This document shows positions 1-5,296 of a stretch of 5,340 nt of DNA, one piece after another. Where the stretch lies: the NCBI GenBank assembly GCA_947623215.1, contig CANQGN010000109.1:1-5340 (forward strand), given 5' to 3'. The DNA is from an uncultured Clostridia bacterium. Lineage in GTDB: Bacteria; Bacillota; Clostridia; Oscillospirales; Acutalibacteraceae. Position 1 is the stretch's first letter. Each line of letters starts with the position of its first letter. The notes under the pieces were generated by a model, which saw only the letters and a program-made list of their open reading frames with translations, had not been told where the DNA came from and searched no databases. A program made the translations under genes and the position numbers.

Positions 1-1
1 A

Positions 2-181
2 ACCAAAAAAGACATTCACGAAAATATCGTGGATTATTTGCGCCATTGCCGCGAGGCGGCGCTTTTTGCCGCCGAGCGGGAGGGCTGGCAGGCGCTGCCG
101 TGTGCGGCGGGCGACGACCCGCTGCCGGTAGAGGCCATTGCCGACCGCCTGCTGCGGCTGGTAAACGAATGCTTAGGGTAA
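2..181 (+). CDS. tmk: dTMP kinase-like protein, C-terminal 59 residues (5' end outside window)
   Basis: This is the 3' end of a gene entering from the left, read in the frame that starts at base 2 and stops at TAA 179-181. The visible 59 residues begin TKKDIHENIVDYLRHC, continue through AALFAAEREGWQAL, and end in a helix EAIADRLLRLVNECLG. The pattern 'K-D-I-H-E, then YL and a Cys, then A-A-x-x-GW' resembles the C-terminal part of a thymidylate kinase subgroup that I recall from Clostridia. That enzyme phosphorylates dTMP to dTDP in the cytosol. The P-loop and the substrate-binding part lie outside the window, so the call rests on a short tail only; another P-loop nucleoside kinase is possible. 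Only 15 bp separate it from the DJ-1 family gene, which suggests co-transcription. Confidence 0.6.
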   Translation, partial: TKKDIHENIVDYLRHCREAALFAAEREGWQALPCAAGDDPLPVEAIADRLLRLVNECLG

Positions 182-196
182 AGGGGACAAGAGAAG

Positions 197-739
197 ATGA
201 TTGCGGTATTATTAGCCGAAGGATTTGAAGAAATAGAAGCGCTCTCACCGGTGGATTTGCTCCGCCGGGCGGGGGTAAAAACCGTTACCGCCGGGGTAGG
301 CGGGCGGCAGATAACCGGGGCGCACGGCATTGCCGTTGCGGCCGACTGCCGGGTAGAGGAGCTGCACCCGGAAGAGCTGACCGGTATTGTGCTGCCCGGC
401 GGAATGCCCGGCACCAAAAATTTAGAGGCCAGCGACGCCGTGCAGAGTCTGATTACCCACTGCGCCAAGCAGGGCAAGCTGATTGGCGCCATTTGCGCCG
501 CCCCCTCTGTGTTGGGGCACCGGGGGCTGCTTGCCGGGCGGCAGGCAACCTGTTTTCCGGGGTTTGAGGCCGCCTGCGAGGGGGCGCGGTTGGCGGGCGC
601 CCCCGCCGTAAAAGACGGCAACATTATCACCGCGCGGGGGGCGGGCTGCGCCTGGCAGTTTGCGGCCGAGCTGGTAGCCGCCCTAAAAGGGCGAGAGACG
701 GCCGAGCAGCTGCTGCGCTCCATTCAAATGACCGTATGA
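197..739 (+). CDS. DJ-1/PfpI (ThiJ) family protein
   Basis: A 180-residue protein of the usual length for the DJ-1 subfamily, a single-domain cytosolic flavodoxin-like fold. Visible landmarks are AEGFEEIEAL at 7-16, where Glu14 matches the acidic residue that stabilises the nucleophile (Glu18 of human DJ-1). PGGMPGTKNL is at 67-76. The nucleophile-elbow motif GAICAAPSVLG at 97-107 carries the reactive Cys100 (codon 494-496), and TARGAGCAWQFA matches the C-terminal motif of the family. Family members have been reported as glyoxalase III/deglycase-type or oxidative-stress proteins, and the exact activity cannot be read from sequence. The ATG at 197 is preceded by AAGGGGA (181-187) at suitable spacing. 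The stop TGA overlaps the next start (ATGA, 736-739), so translation of the folate gene is probably coupled to it. In Clostridia such genes are often annotated as DJ-1 family glyoxalase III. Confidence 0.92.
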   Translation: MIAVLLAEGFEEIEALSPVDLLRRAGVKTVTAGVGGRQITGAHGIAVAADCRVEELHPEELTGIVLPGGMPGTKNLEASDAVQSLITHCAKQGKLIGAICAAPSVLGHRGLLAGRQATCFPGFEAACEGARLAGAPAVKDGNIITARGAGCAWQFAAELVAALKGRETAEQLLRSIQMTV

Positions 740-1386
740 GAGACATTCGCGCCTACAAGCAGGCGCTGCGCCAGCGTTACCGCGACTACCGCACCGCCCT
801 TACCCCCGAGCAGCAGCGGCAAATGAACGACCGCATTTTGCAGCGGGTGCAGCGGCTGAGCTACTACCGCCAGTGCAGTCGACTGCTCGCCTACGTTTCT
901 ACCCCCATAGAGGTAGACACCCGCCGTTTAATTGAGGCGGCGCTGGCGGCCGGTAAGCAGGTGGCGGTGCCCCGCTGCGTGCCCGGCACGCGGCAAATGG
1001 AGTTTTATACCATTGACTCGCTGCGCACGCTTAGCCCCGGTATGTTCGGCGTGCTGGAGCCAAAACCCGACCCCGCCCGCCTCATTGTGCCGAATGAACA
1101 CGACCTGTGCATTGTGCCGGGTCTGTGTTTTGACCATTTCGGCTTTCGCTTAGGCTACGGCAAGGGGTACTACGACCGGTTTCTTACAGACTTTACCGGC
1201 CGGGCGGTGGGGGTATGCTACGCCGCCTGCGTGCGGTACAGTCTGTTTCGCGGGCGGTACGACCGCCCGGTAGATTTGCTGGTGACCGAGCGGTACGTTC
1301 GCCGCCCGTCGCCGCTGTCTCCCAAAGCCAAAATTCAAACAGTTGGGGAGGGCGCCTGCCATGCAGGAAAACCAAAATCCGAATGA
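736..1386 (+). CDS. 5-formyltetrahydrofolate cyclo-ligase (5,10-methenyl-THF synthetase)
   Basis: Converts 5-formyl-THF to 5,10-methenyl-THF with ATP, returning the stored folate form to one-carbon metabolism; cytosolic. The N-terminus MRDIRAYKQALRQRYR has the basic helix typical of the family. PGLCFDHFGFRLGYGKGYYD at 128-147 is the signature glycine-rich, nucleotide/folate-binding motif. YVSTPIEVDT at 53-62 and the PVDLLVTE segment at 178-185 also fit. The core ends near residue 190. Residues 191-216 (PSPLSPKAKI to GKPKSE) are an extra, unstructured-looking tail absent from typical 180-190-residue members. The tail overlaps the mltG start by 26 bp and covers its ribosome binding site. I see no good Shine-Dalgarno before ATG 736; the ATGA overlap with the DJ-1 gene suggests translational coupling. 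The gene is also called fthC, ygfA or yqgN in different species, so no symbol is given. Confidence 0.93.
   Translation: MRDIRAYKQALRQRYRDYRTALTPEQQRQMNDRILQRVQRLSYYRQCSRLLAYVSTPIEVDTRRLIEAALAAGKQVAVPRCVPGTRQMEFYTIDSLRTLSPGMFGVLEPKPDPARLIVPNEHDLCIVPGLCFDHFGFRLGYGKGYYDRFLTDFTGRAVGVCYAACVRYSLFRGRYDRPVDLLVTERYVRRPSPLSPKAKIQTVGEGACHAGKPKSE
1345..1352 (+). promoter_or_regulatory. Ribosome binding site that decides the mltG start
   Basis: GGGGAGGG lies 8 nt before ATG 1361 and inside the 3' end of the folate cyclo-ligase gene. It supports ATG 1361 over the in-frame TTG at 1343, which lies upstream of this site and has no such sequence before it. Confidence 0.75.
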
Positions 1387-2737
1387 CGAATTTCAAATTG
1401 ACGCCATTTTAGCGCAGTTGGAACAAAAAGAACAGCAAGAGCAACCAGAACAAAACGAGCAGCAAACCCCTGCCGCACAGGCGGGGCAAACCCCTGCCCC
1501 TCAGGCGGGGCAAACGCCGCCCGCCGAGGCGGCCGAAGCCGCGCCGGAAGAGGAAACTGCGCCTGCCGAGGCGGCGGAGACAGAAGCGGCAACGCCGGAC
1601 AAGCCGGACAAACCGGACAAGCCGGAACCGGCAGAAAAACCCGAAAAAGCCAAAAAAGAGCGCAAAAAACGGGGAAAAGGGAAAAAACGCCGCAAAAGCG
1701 GTTGCCTTTCGGTGGCGCTTTGGCTTTCGGCGGTGGCCATTCTCTCTCTGGGGCTTGCCGCTGCGGGGCTGTTTGCCGCGAGCGACTACTTGGGCCTCGG
1801 CAAAGACGTGCTGCAGGGCGAAACCTCCCACACCGTGCAAATTGAGGTGGCGCAGGGCGCTACGGTGCAGCAGATTGCCCAAACGCTGGAAGACGAAGGC
1901 GTGCTGCTCAGCCGGCATCTCTTTTTGCTTTATTTAAAGCTCACCGGCAAAGGCGATAATATGAACTACGGCGTGCACGACTTTACCAACAAAATGGGCT
2001 ATACCGAAATTTTAGAGTCGCTGGCCGAACCCGCCAAGGCAGAGGACGTTTCGGTTACCATTCCCGCCGCCAAGCAGTTAGACGACGTGTTTGCCATTTT
2101 AGAAAAAGCGGGCGTCTGCCCGGCGGCAGAGCTGCGACAGGAGGCCTTAACCGGCACCTTTGAAAGCCCGCTGCTGGCGGCCGTACCCAAAGACGGTTCG
2201 GTTTACTGTGCGCTGGAGGGGTATTTGTTCCCGGACACTTATTCGTTTTACCCCAACGATTCCGCCCACCGGGTACTGCAAAAAATGCTGGATAATACGG
2301 AAGAAAAATTCACCCCCGACCTGCGCGAGGCCGCCCGCCAGCGCGGGCTGACCACCCACGAGCTTTTAACCCTCGCCTCTATTGTAGAGCTGGAAACGGA
2401 CGGTTACTACGACGAACAGCCCCGCGTGGCGCAGGTGTTTTACAATCGGCTGAACAAATGGCCGGCCGGTACCCGCAAGCTACAGTCTGACCCCACTATG
2501 AAGTACCCCTACGGCAACGGCCGGTATAATACCTACGAGGTAGAGGGGCTGCCTCCCGGGCCGCTGTGCACCGTAACCCAAAAGGCGCTGCGGGCCGCCG
2601 CCCACCCGGACGAAACGGTAACCGCCTTTTACTTTGTAACCGACACCCAGGGCAAGTATTATTACAACGACACGCTGGAGGGGCACGACGCCACCATTGC
2701 CCGATTGAGAAGCGAAGATTTGTGGCTTTCGGAATAG
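1361..2737 (+). CDS. mltG: Endolytic murein transglycosylase MltG (YceG-like)
   Basis: A 458-residue inner-membrane enzyme that cleaves nascent glycan strands internally and is thought to set glycan length or release new strands. Residues 1-114 are a cytoplasmic, low-complexity tail, rich in Gln/Glu/Ala/Pro and then strongly basic just before the membrane (KKERKKRGKGKKRRK). A single transmembrane helix spans about 116-140. Residues ~157-225 form the LysM-like subdomain (TVQIEVAQGATVQQIAQTL, then YGVHDF). The YceG catalytic domain follows, with EGYLFPDTYSF at 286-296, LASIVELET at 338-346 carrying the expected catalytic Glu343, VFYNRL at 359-364, LQSDPTMKYPYG at 374-385 and GLPPGPLC at 396-403. 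The long N-terminal tail is larger than in the E. coli protein, but such tails occur in Gram-positive MltGs. The start is chosen from the GGGGAGGG site 8 nt upstream. No clear terminator follows; the tRNA terminator at 2898-2930 may catch read-through. Confidence 0.95.
   Translation: MQENQNPNDEFQIDAILAQLEQKEQQEQPEQNEQQTPAAQAGQTPAPQAGQTPPAEAAEAAPEEETAPAEAAETEAATPDKPDKPDKPEPAEKPEKAKKERKKRGKGKKRRKSGCLSVALWLSAVAILSLGLAAAGLFAASDYLGLGKDVLQGETSHTVQIEVAQGATVQQIAQTLEDEGVLLSRHLFLLYLKLTGKGDNMNYGVHDFTNKMGYTEILESLAEPAKAEDVSVTIPAAKQLDDVFAILEKAGVCPAAELRQEALTGTFESPLLAAVPKDGSVYCALEGYLFPDTYSFYPNDSAHRVLQKMLDNTEEKFTPDLREAARQRGLTTHELLTLASIVELETDGYYDEQPRVAQVFYNRLNKWPAGTRKLQSDPTMKYPYGNGRYNTYEVEGLPPGPLCTVTQKALRAAAHPDETVTAFYFVTDTQGKYYYNDTLEGHDATIARLRSEDLWLSE
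1463..1534 (+). repeat. 24-bp in-frame tandem repeat in mltG
   Basis: Two nearly identical 24-bp units (1463-1486 and 1487-1510) differ only in a 3-base patch. A degenerate third copy (1511-1534) follows. The unit starts CAAACCCCTGCC and ends CAGGCGGGG, and encodes the peptide repeat QTPAxQAG. The repeat length is a multiple of three, so copy-number changes would keep the frame. It lies in the predicted cytoplasmic tail. Confidence 0.85.
1595..1621 (+). repeat. 9-bp tandem repeat (three copies) in mltG
   Basis: Three copies of CCGGACAAG (the middle one ends in AAA) encode repeated Asp-Lys-Pro (DKPDKPDKP) in the MltG cytoplasmic tail. Like the 24-bp repeat upstream it is frame-preserving. Confidence 0.85.
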
Positions 2738-2774
2738 GTATGTTTTCACCCGGCAAGAAGCCGAAAATTTGCAC

Positions 2775-2803
2775 TTGACGAAAAGAACGGAACCTGCTAT
2801 AAT
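2775..2803 (+). promoter_or_regulatory. Sigma-70/SigA-type promoter of the tRNA-Thr gene
   Basis: The -35 box TTGACG (2775-2780) is five of six consensus. The spacer is exactly 17 nt, and the -10 box is a perfect TATAAT (2798-2803) with an extended -10 TG (2795-2796). The expected transcription start is near 2810, about 10 nt before the mature tRNA. It is the strongest promoter-like sequence in the window. Confidence 0.88.
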
Positions 2804-2820
2804 ACCAAAAGGGTTTTCAC

Positions 2821-2896
2821 GCTACTGTGGCTCAGCTGGTAGAGCAGCTCACTCGTAATGAGCAGGTCGTCCGTTCGAATCGGATCAGTAGCTCCA
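2821..2896 (+). tRNA. tRNA-Thr, anticodon CGT
   Basis: A complete 76-nt cloverleaf with every arm visible. The acceptor stem GCTACTG (2821-2827) pairs perfectly with CAGTAGC (2886-2892). The D arm is GCTC/GAGC (2830-2833 with 2842-2845). The anticodon stem is GCTCA/TGAGC (2847-2851 with 2859-2863), with loop CTCGTAA and anticodon CGT at 2854-2856. The variable loop is AGGTC. The T stem is GTCCG/CGGAT with loop TTCGAAT. The discriminator base is T2893 and CCA is encoded (2894-2896). The anticodon reads ACG threonine codons, a useful isoacceptor in a GC-rich genome. The gene has its own promoter and terminator. Confidence 0.96.
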
Positions 2897-2897
2897 C

Positions 2898-2930
2898 GCC
2901 GGGGCAGAGGATTCTCTGCCCCGGCTTTTT
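2898..2930 (+). terminator. Rho-independent terminator of tRNA-Thr
   Basis: A perfect 12-bp GC-rich stem, GCCGGGGCAGAG (2898-2909) with CTCTGCCCCGGC (2914-2925), closes a GATT loop and is followed directly by TTTTT (2926-2930). It starts two bases after the tRNA CCA end. Confidence 0.95.
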
Positions 2931-2934
2931 GCAT

Positions 2935-2960
2935 TTTGCGGGATTGCAAATCGCCGCAAA
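2935..2960. promoter_or_regulatory. Dyad-symmetric site overlapping the -35 region of the M14 peptidase promoter (possible operator)
   Basis: TTTGCGG-GATT (2935-2945) and AATC-g-CCGCAAA (2949-2960) form an 11-bp inverted repeat around a 3-base centre, with a single unpaired G at 2953. The site covers the -35 box (2944-2949) and half the spacer. No T-run follows on either strand, so it is not a terminator. The position would suit a repressor operator, but the binding protein is unknown. Confidence 0.45.
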
Positions 2961-2972
2961 GTATGGTACAAT
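2944..2972 (+). promoter_or_regulatory. Promoter for the M14 peptidase gene
   Basis: The -35 box TTGCAA (2944-2949) is four of six consensus. A 17-nt spacer separates it from the -10 box TACAAT (2967-2972), which is five of six and has an extended -10 TG (2964-2965). It lies directly after the tRNA terminator and gives a leader of about 37 nt before GTG 3016. Confidence 0.7.
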
Positions 2973-3015
2973 CCTTTTGTCGTAATTTGTAATATGAAAG
3001 GGGGAGAGGGTCGCC

Positions 3016-4209
3016 GTGAAGGCCCTTCGCATTATCAGCGCCCTGCTTACCGCCCTGCTCGTTTGCTTTGCCGCAACCTTTGCGGCGGGTCGGCTGGTGC
3101 GCTTGTCCTCCGCCCCGCCGCAGCCCCCGGCGGCGTCTTCTCAGCCCGCGCAAAGCGAAGCTGCGCTCTCGTCTGCTTCTGCCGTGCCTTCTGCCCCCCC
3201 GGCCCCGCCCATTGCCGTGGCCCCGGCGGCAAATTCCGCCTGCCCCGCCGCCGTGGCGGCGCTGCCGCGCACAGAAGACCCCGCCGGTTTGGTGCAGTAC
3301 ACCCGGCGGGCCACCTATGCCTCGGTGCAGCAACAGCTGCTCTCGCTGCAACAGGCATACCCGGATTTGCTTCGCCTTTCTACCGTCGGCCGGTCGGCGC
3401 AGGGGCGGGCGCTTACGCTGGTAAAGCTGGGCCACGGCCCCGCCAAGGCGCTGGTGGTGGGGGGCATTCACGCCCGCGAGGGGCTTTCTGTCAGCTATCT
3501 TTTGCGGTGTATGGAAGAATTTTGCGAGGCCTACCAAAGCCCCACCGGCCGGTATGAAGAATTTAACATGCGCAATTTGCTGAGCGTATACACCCTCTAC
3601 CTGCTGCCGCTGGCCAACCCGGACGGGCTGGAGATAGTAGGCGGCCGGGCGGAACCCAACGTGGCGATAACCTACCCGGAAAAAGCTACCCTGAACGACT
3701 ATAAAGCCAACGCCAACGGGGTAAACTTAAACCGGAACTTCCCCTTTTTGTGGGAGCAGATAGACCTGCCGGCCACCGGCGGGCACAGCGAATATTACAA
3801 AGGCCCCGCCGCCGCTTCGGAACCCGAAACCCGCGCCCTCATGTCGCTTTGCGAAAAAGAGGATTTTATGTGGCTGACTTCCGTTCACGTGCGGGGGGAC
3901 TGCCTCTATTGGTCAGACGCCACCAACCCCTCCGTCGGCGCCTCCGCCAAAGTGGCCTCTCAGCTGAAAAAACGCTGCGGCATAGAACCCTGCCAAACCT
4001 CTAAAGAGGTCTCGGGCTACGGCGGCGGGCTGGAAAACTGGTTTCGCCAAACCGCCGGTCGCCCGGGCTATTGTTTGGAGCTGATGCCCCTTAGCGTGGC
4101 GGCTACCCCGGGCGGGGACGAAAACCACCGTAGCTTTGACGCTTCGCTGCGCTTTGGCCAAACCCGCGCCGCCCTGCCGGTGATGATGGTATACGGCTAT
4201 ATTGGCTAA
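3016..4209 (+). CDS. Secreted or membrane-anchored M14 family zinc carboxypeptidase
   Basis: A 397-residue metallopeptidase. The N-terminus MKALRIISALLTALLVCFAATFAAG is a signal peptide or single membrane anchor; Cys17 is not in a lipobox. A Ser/Ala/Pro-rich linker spans ~31-84. The catalytic domain has GGIHAREG with zinc ligands His152 and Glu155, NPDG at 201-204, NGVNLNRNF with Asn239/Arg240 (carboxylate binding), YYKGPAAASEPETRAL at 260-275, the third zinc ligand His291 in TSVHVRGD, and catalytic Glu355 in YCLELMP. All expected active-site residues are present, so it should be active outside the membrane. Bacterial M14 relatives include gamma-D-glutamyl-meso-DAP peptidases that trim wall peptides and general carboxypeptidases; sequence reading alone cannot choose between them. 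GTG 3016 is selected because a GGGGGAGAGGG tract (3000-3010) precedes it; ATG 2994 is in another frame. It has its own promoter and no visible terminator. Confidence 0.93.
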   Translation: MKALRIISALLTALLVCFAATFAAGRLVRLSSAPPQPPAASSQPAQSEAALSSASAVPSAPPAPPIAVAPAANSACPAAVAALPRTEDPAGLVQYTRRATYASVQQQLLSLQQAYPDLLRLSTVGRSAQGRALTLVKLGHGPAKALVVGGIHAREGLSVSYLLRCMEEFCEAYQSPTGRYEEFNMRNLLSVYTLYLLPLANPDGLEIVGGRAEPNVAITYPEKATLNDYKANANGVNLNRNFPFLWEQIDLPATGGHSEYYKGPAAASEPETRALMSLCEKEDFMWLTSVHVRGDCLYWSDATNPSVGASAKVASQLKKRCGIEPCQTSKEVSGYGGGLENWFRQTAGRPGYCLELMPLSVAATPGGDENHRSFDASLRFGQTRAALPVMMVYGYIG

Positions 4210-4487
4210 AGCCGCGCAAGCAGCCACCCGGCCGCCGCCCCGCACAGCACCCCCAGCGCAAAGCCCAGCGCCAGCAGGGCAAAGGCGCGTTGCCGCCGCC
4301 GCTCTTTGGCGTGGGCCGGGCGGGGGCGGGGCGGGCTGCCCACCGTGGCCACAAACCGCTCCGCCTCGCTTTTCAGTCGGCCGCCGGCGGCCTCCCAGTC
4401 CGGCCGCACAAACAGCAGCGCCCGTTCAAAGTACCGGCTGGCGGGATTGGGCACTTCTATAATCGTTCGGTTTACCCCTTTTATCAT
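4206..4487 (-). CDS. Small conserved-looking membrane protein of unknown function
   Basis: A 93-residue protein on the minus strand. It starts MIKGVNRTIIEVPNPASRYFERALLFVRP, a compact hydrophilic domain that resembles short hypothetical proteins I recall from Clostridia (not verified). A Pro/Arg-rich linker follows (SPPRPRPAHAKERRRQR, 51-67), then one transmembrane helix of about 22 residues (68-90) rich in Ala/Gly/Leu. The basic stretch before the helix predicts a cytoplasmic N-terminus with a C-terminal anchor. The ATG (4487-4485) has a GGGGG tract 9 nt upstream on its strand. Its TAG stop shares bases with the TAA of the M14 gene, so the two are convergent and overlap by 4 bp. It is divergent from nadD. 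Function is unknown; the reading frame is supported by the start context, the coherent soluble-plus-TM design and the lack of any plus-strand gene here. Confidence 0.75.
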   Translation of the reverse strand: MIKGVNRTIIEVPNPASRYFERALLFVRPDWEAAGGRLKSEAERFVATVGSPPRPRPAHAKERRRQRAFALLALGFALGVLCGAAAGWLLARL

Positions 4488-4572
4488 TCCGTAAAACCCC
4501 CATGCGTTTTCATTTTCATGGTTAGTTTCGGTGGGTTTGCGGGCGTTTAATCAGAAAAGAGGCGAGAAGTTT
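4488..4572. other. Divergent intergenic region between the small membrane protein and nadD
   Basis: This 85-bp spacer must carry start signals for two divergent genes. On the plus strand TTTAAT (4546-4551) could be a -10 box, but no acceptable -35 is seen at 16-18 nt. No clear promoter was found on the minus strand. It contains nested inverted repeats: AAACCC/GGGTTT (4494-4499 with 4533-4538) outside CCATG/CATGG (4500-4504 with 4517-4521). AGAGG at 4558-4562 is the likely nadD ribosome binding site. Confidence 0.4.
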
Positions 4573-5166
4573 ATGCCCACCGTTTTATTCGGCGGCAGTT
4601 TTAACCCGGTGCACAACGGCCACCTGCGCTTAGCCCGCGCCGCCCTTTCCGCCCTGCCGGGGGCTAAGCTGCTTTGGCTGCCGGCCGCCTGCTCGCCCTT
4701 TAAAACCGGCCGCGCCATGGCGGCAGAGCGCCACCGCTATGCCATGTGCGCCCTGGCGGCGGCGGGGGAGAGCGCCATGGCGGTAAGCGACGCCGAGTTT
4801 TCGCTGCCCGCCCCCAGCTACACCGTGCAAACGGTTGAATGGTTTTTGCACAATCGGCCGGACGAATACTGGTTTTTGTGCGGGGCAGACGCCTTTTTGT
4901 CGCTCTCGCGCTGGCGCTCGCCCGAGCGGCTGGTCACGTTAACCGGCTTTGCGGTGGCCGACCGCGGCGCGGGGCAGGCGGCATTACAACGCCAAAAGGC
5001 GGCGGTAGAGGCCGCCGGGGGGCGCGTGCTGCTGCTGCCCATGGAGCCGGAGGCGGTATCCTCCAGCGCCATTCGCGACCGGCTGCGGGCGGGGCAGCCG
5101 ATTACCGGGCTGGTGCCGCCGGCGGTGGAGCAATATATCCGCGAAAACGCATTGTATAAGGAGTGA
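4573..5166 (+). CDS. nadD: Nicotinate-nucleotide adenylyltransferase
   Basis: A 197-residue cytosolic enzyme that joins nicotinate mononucleotide and ATP to give deamido-NAD, the step before NAD synthetase. The family signature FGGSFNPVHNGHL at 6-18 contains the nucleotidyltransferase HxGH motif (His14, His17). FLCGADAF at 101-108 and the following SLSRW match the central substrate-binding segment. SSSAIRDRL at 163-171 is the second nucleotide-binding motif (family SSTxIR), followed by the typical ending LVPPAVEQYIRENALY. The length is normal. ATG 4573 is chosen because the family motif starts three residues in and AGAGG (4558-4562) sits upstream; the in-frame GTG at 4531 would add 14 non-homologous residues. 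The yqeK start follows after 7 bp, the common nadD-yqeK pairing in Gram-positive bacteria. Confidence 0.96.
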   Translation: MPTVLFGGSFNPVHNGHLRLARAALSALPGAKLLWLPAACSPFKTGRAMAAERHRYAMCALAAAGESAMAVSDAEFSLPAPSYTVQTVEWFLHNRPDEYWFLCGADAFLSLSRWRSPERLVTLTGFAVADRGAGQAALQRQKAAVEAAGGRVLLLPMEPEAVSSSAIRDRLRAGQPITGLVPPAVEQYIRENALYKE

Positions 5167-5173
5167 CGTTGCC

Positions 5174-5296
5174 ATGCCGTGGGAAGAATTACAACCCTAT
5201 AACGAGCTCATTCGTGCGCGATTGTCAGAAAAACGCTACCGCCACTCGGTCAACGTGGCCAAAGAGGCGGTCAAGCTTGCCCGCCGATTTGGCTAA
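5174..5296 (+). pseudogene. yqeK: yqeK (HD-domain phosphohydrolase), 5' fragment interrupted by a foreign join
   Basis: ATG 5174 follows nadD by 7 bp, with AAGGAG (5158-5163) as ribosome binding site. The first ~35 residues (MPWEELQPYNELIRARLSEK, then RYRHSVNVAKEAVKL) match the start of YqeK. That HD-superfamily metal hydrolase is known in Gram-positives as a diadenosine tetraphosphate (Ap4A) hydrolase; His24 in RYRHS is the first metal ligand. The frame then reads ARRFG and stops at TAA 5294-5296. The LLHD motif and the rest of the ~190-residue family are missing. The sequence after 5278 reads better as minus-strand glmS, so the true yqeK sequence probably ends between 5273 and about 5293 at a chimeric junction, and the stop is likely not a real yqeK stop. 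'Pseudogene' here means a broken gene, cause undecided. Confidence 0.75.

Noticed and set aside
1343..1360. TTG 1343 as the mltG start
   Set aside because: It lies upstream of the GGGGAGGG site and adds six residues overlapping the ribosome binding site; ATG 1361 has correct spacing.
1409..1918. Minus-strand frame of 169 codons, Phe/Arg/Leu-rich
   Set aside because: Mirror of the low-complexity mltG tail; composition is an artefact of GC-rich antisense coding.
2751..2763. CGGC-aagaa-GCCG hairpin after mltG as a terminator
   Set aside because: Only a 4-bp stem, and it is followed by A residues rather than a T-run on the plus strand.
2742..2820. Direct repeat GTTTTCAC flanking the tRNA promoter (2742-2749 and 2813-2820), considered as a mobile-element footprint
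   Set aside because: Only 8 bp, not bounding any element, and no integrase gene or tRNA 3'-end duplication is visible in the window.
2797..3537. Long minus-strand reading frame (246 codons) containing an IRTDDLLITSELLYQL-type segment
   Set aside because: That peptide is the well-known antisense translation of a tRNA gene; the rest is antisense to the terminator, promoter and M14 gene. It is low-complexity Arg/Gly-rich and has no plausible start site.
2994..3557. Plus-strand frame starting ATG 2994, offset from the M14 gene
   Set aside because: Its Shine-Dalgarno-like tract lies after its ATG, and the protein is Arg/Gly/Pro-rich with no family resemblance; the M14 frame with full catalytic motifs explains the region.
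4204..4213. GGC-taaa-GCC hairpin at the convergent stop codons as a terminator
   Set aside because: Three base pairs only and no T-run on either strand.
4458..4463. TATAAT on the plus strand upstream of nadD
   Set aside because: It lies inside the minus-strand coding sequence, and no -35-like sequence occurs 16-18 nt upstream (CGGCTG at 17).
4531..4572. GTG 4531 as the nadD start
   Set aside because: It would add 14 residues before the conserved N-terminal strand of the family; ATG 4573 has a ribosome binding site and fits family length.
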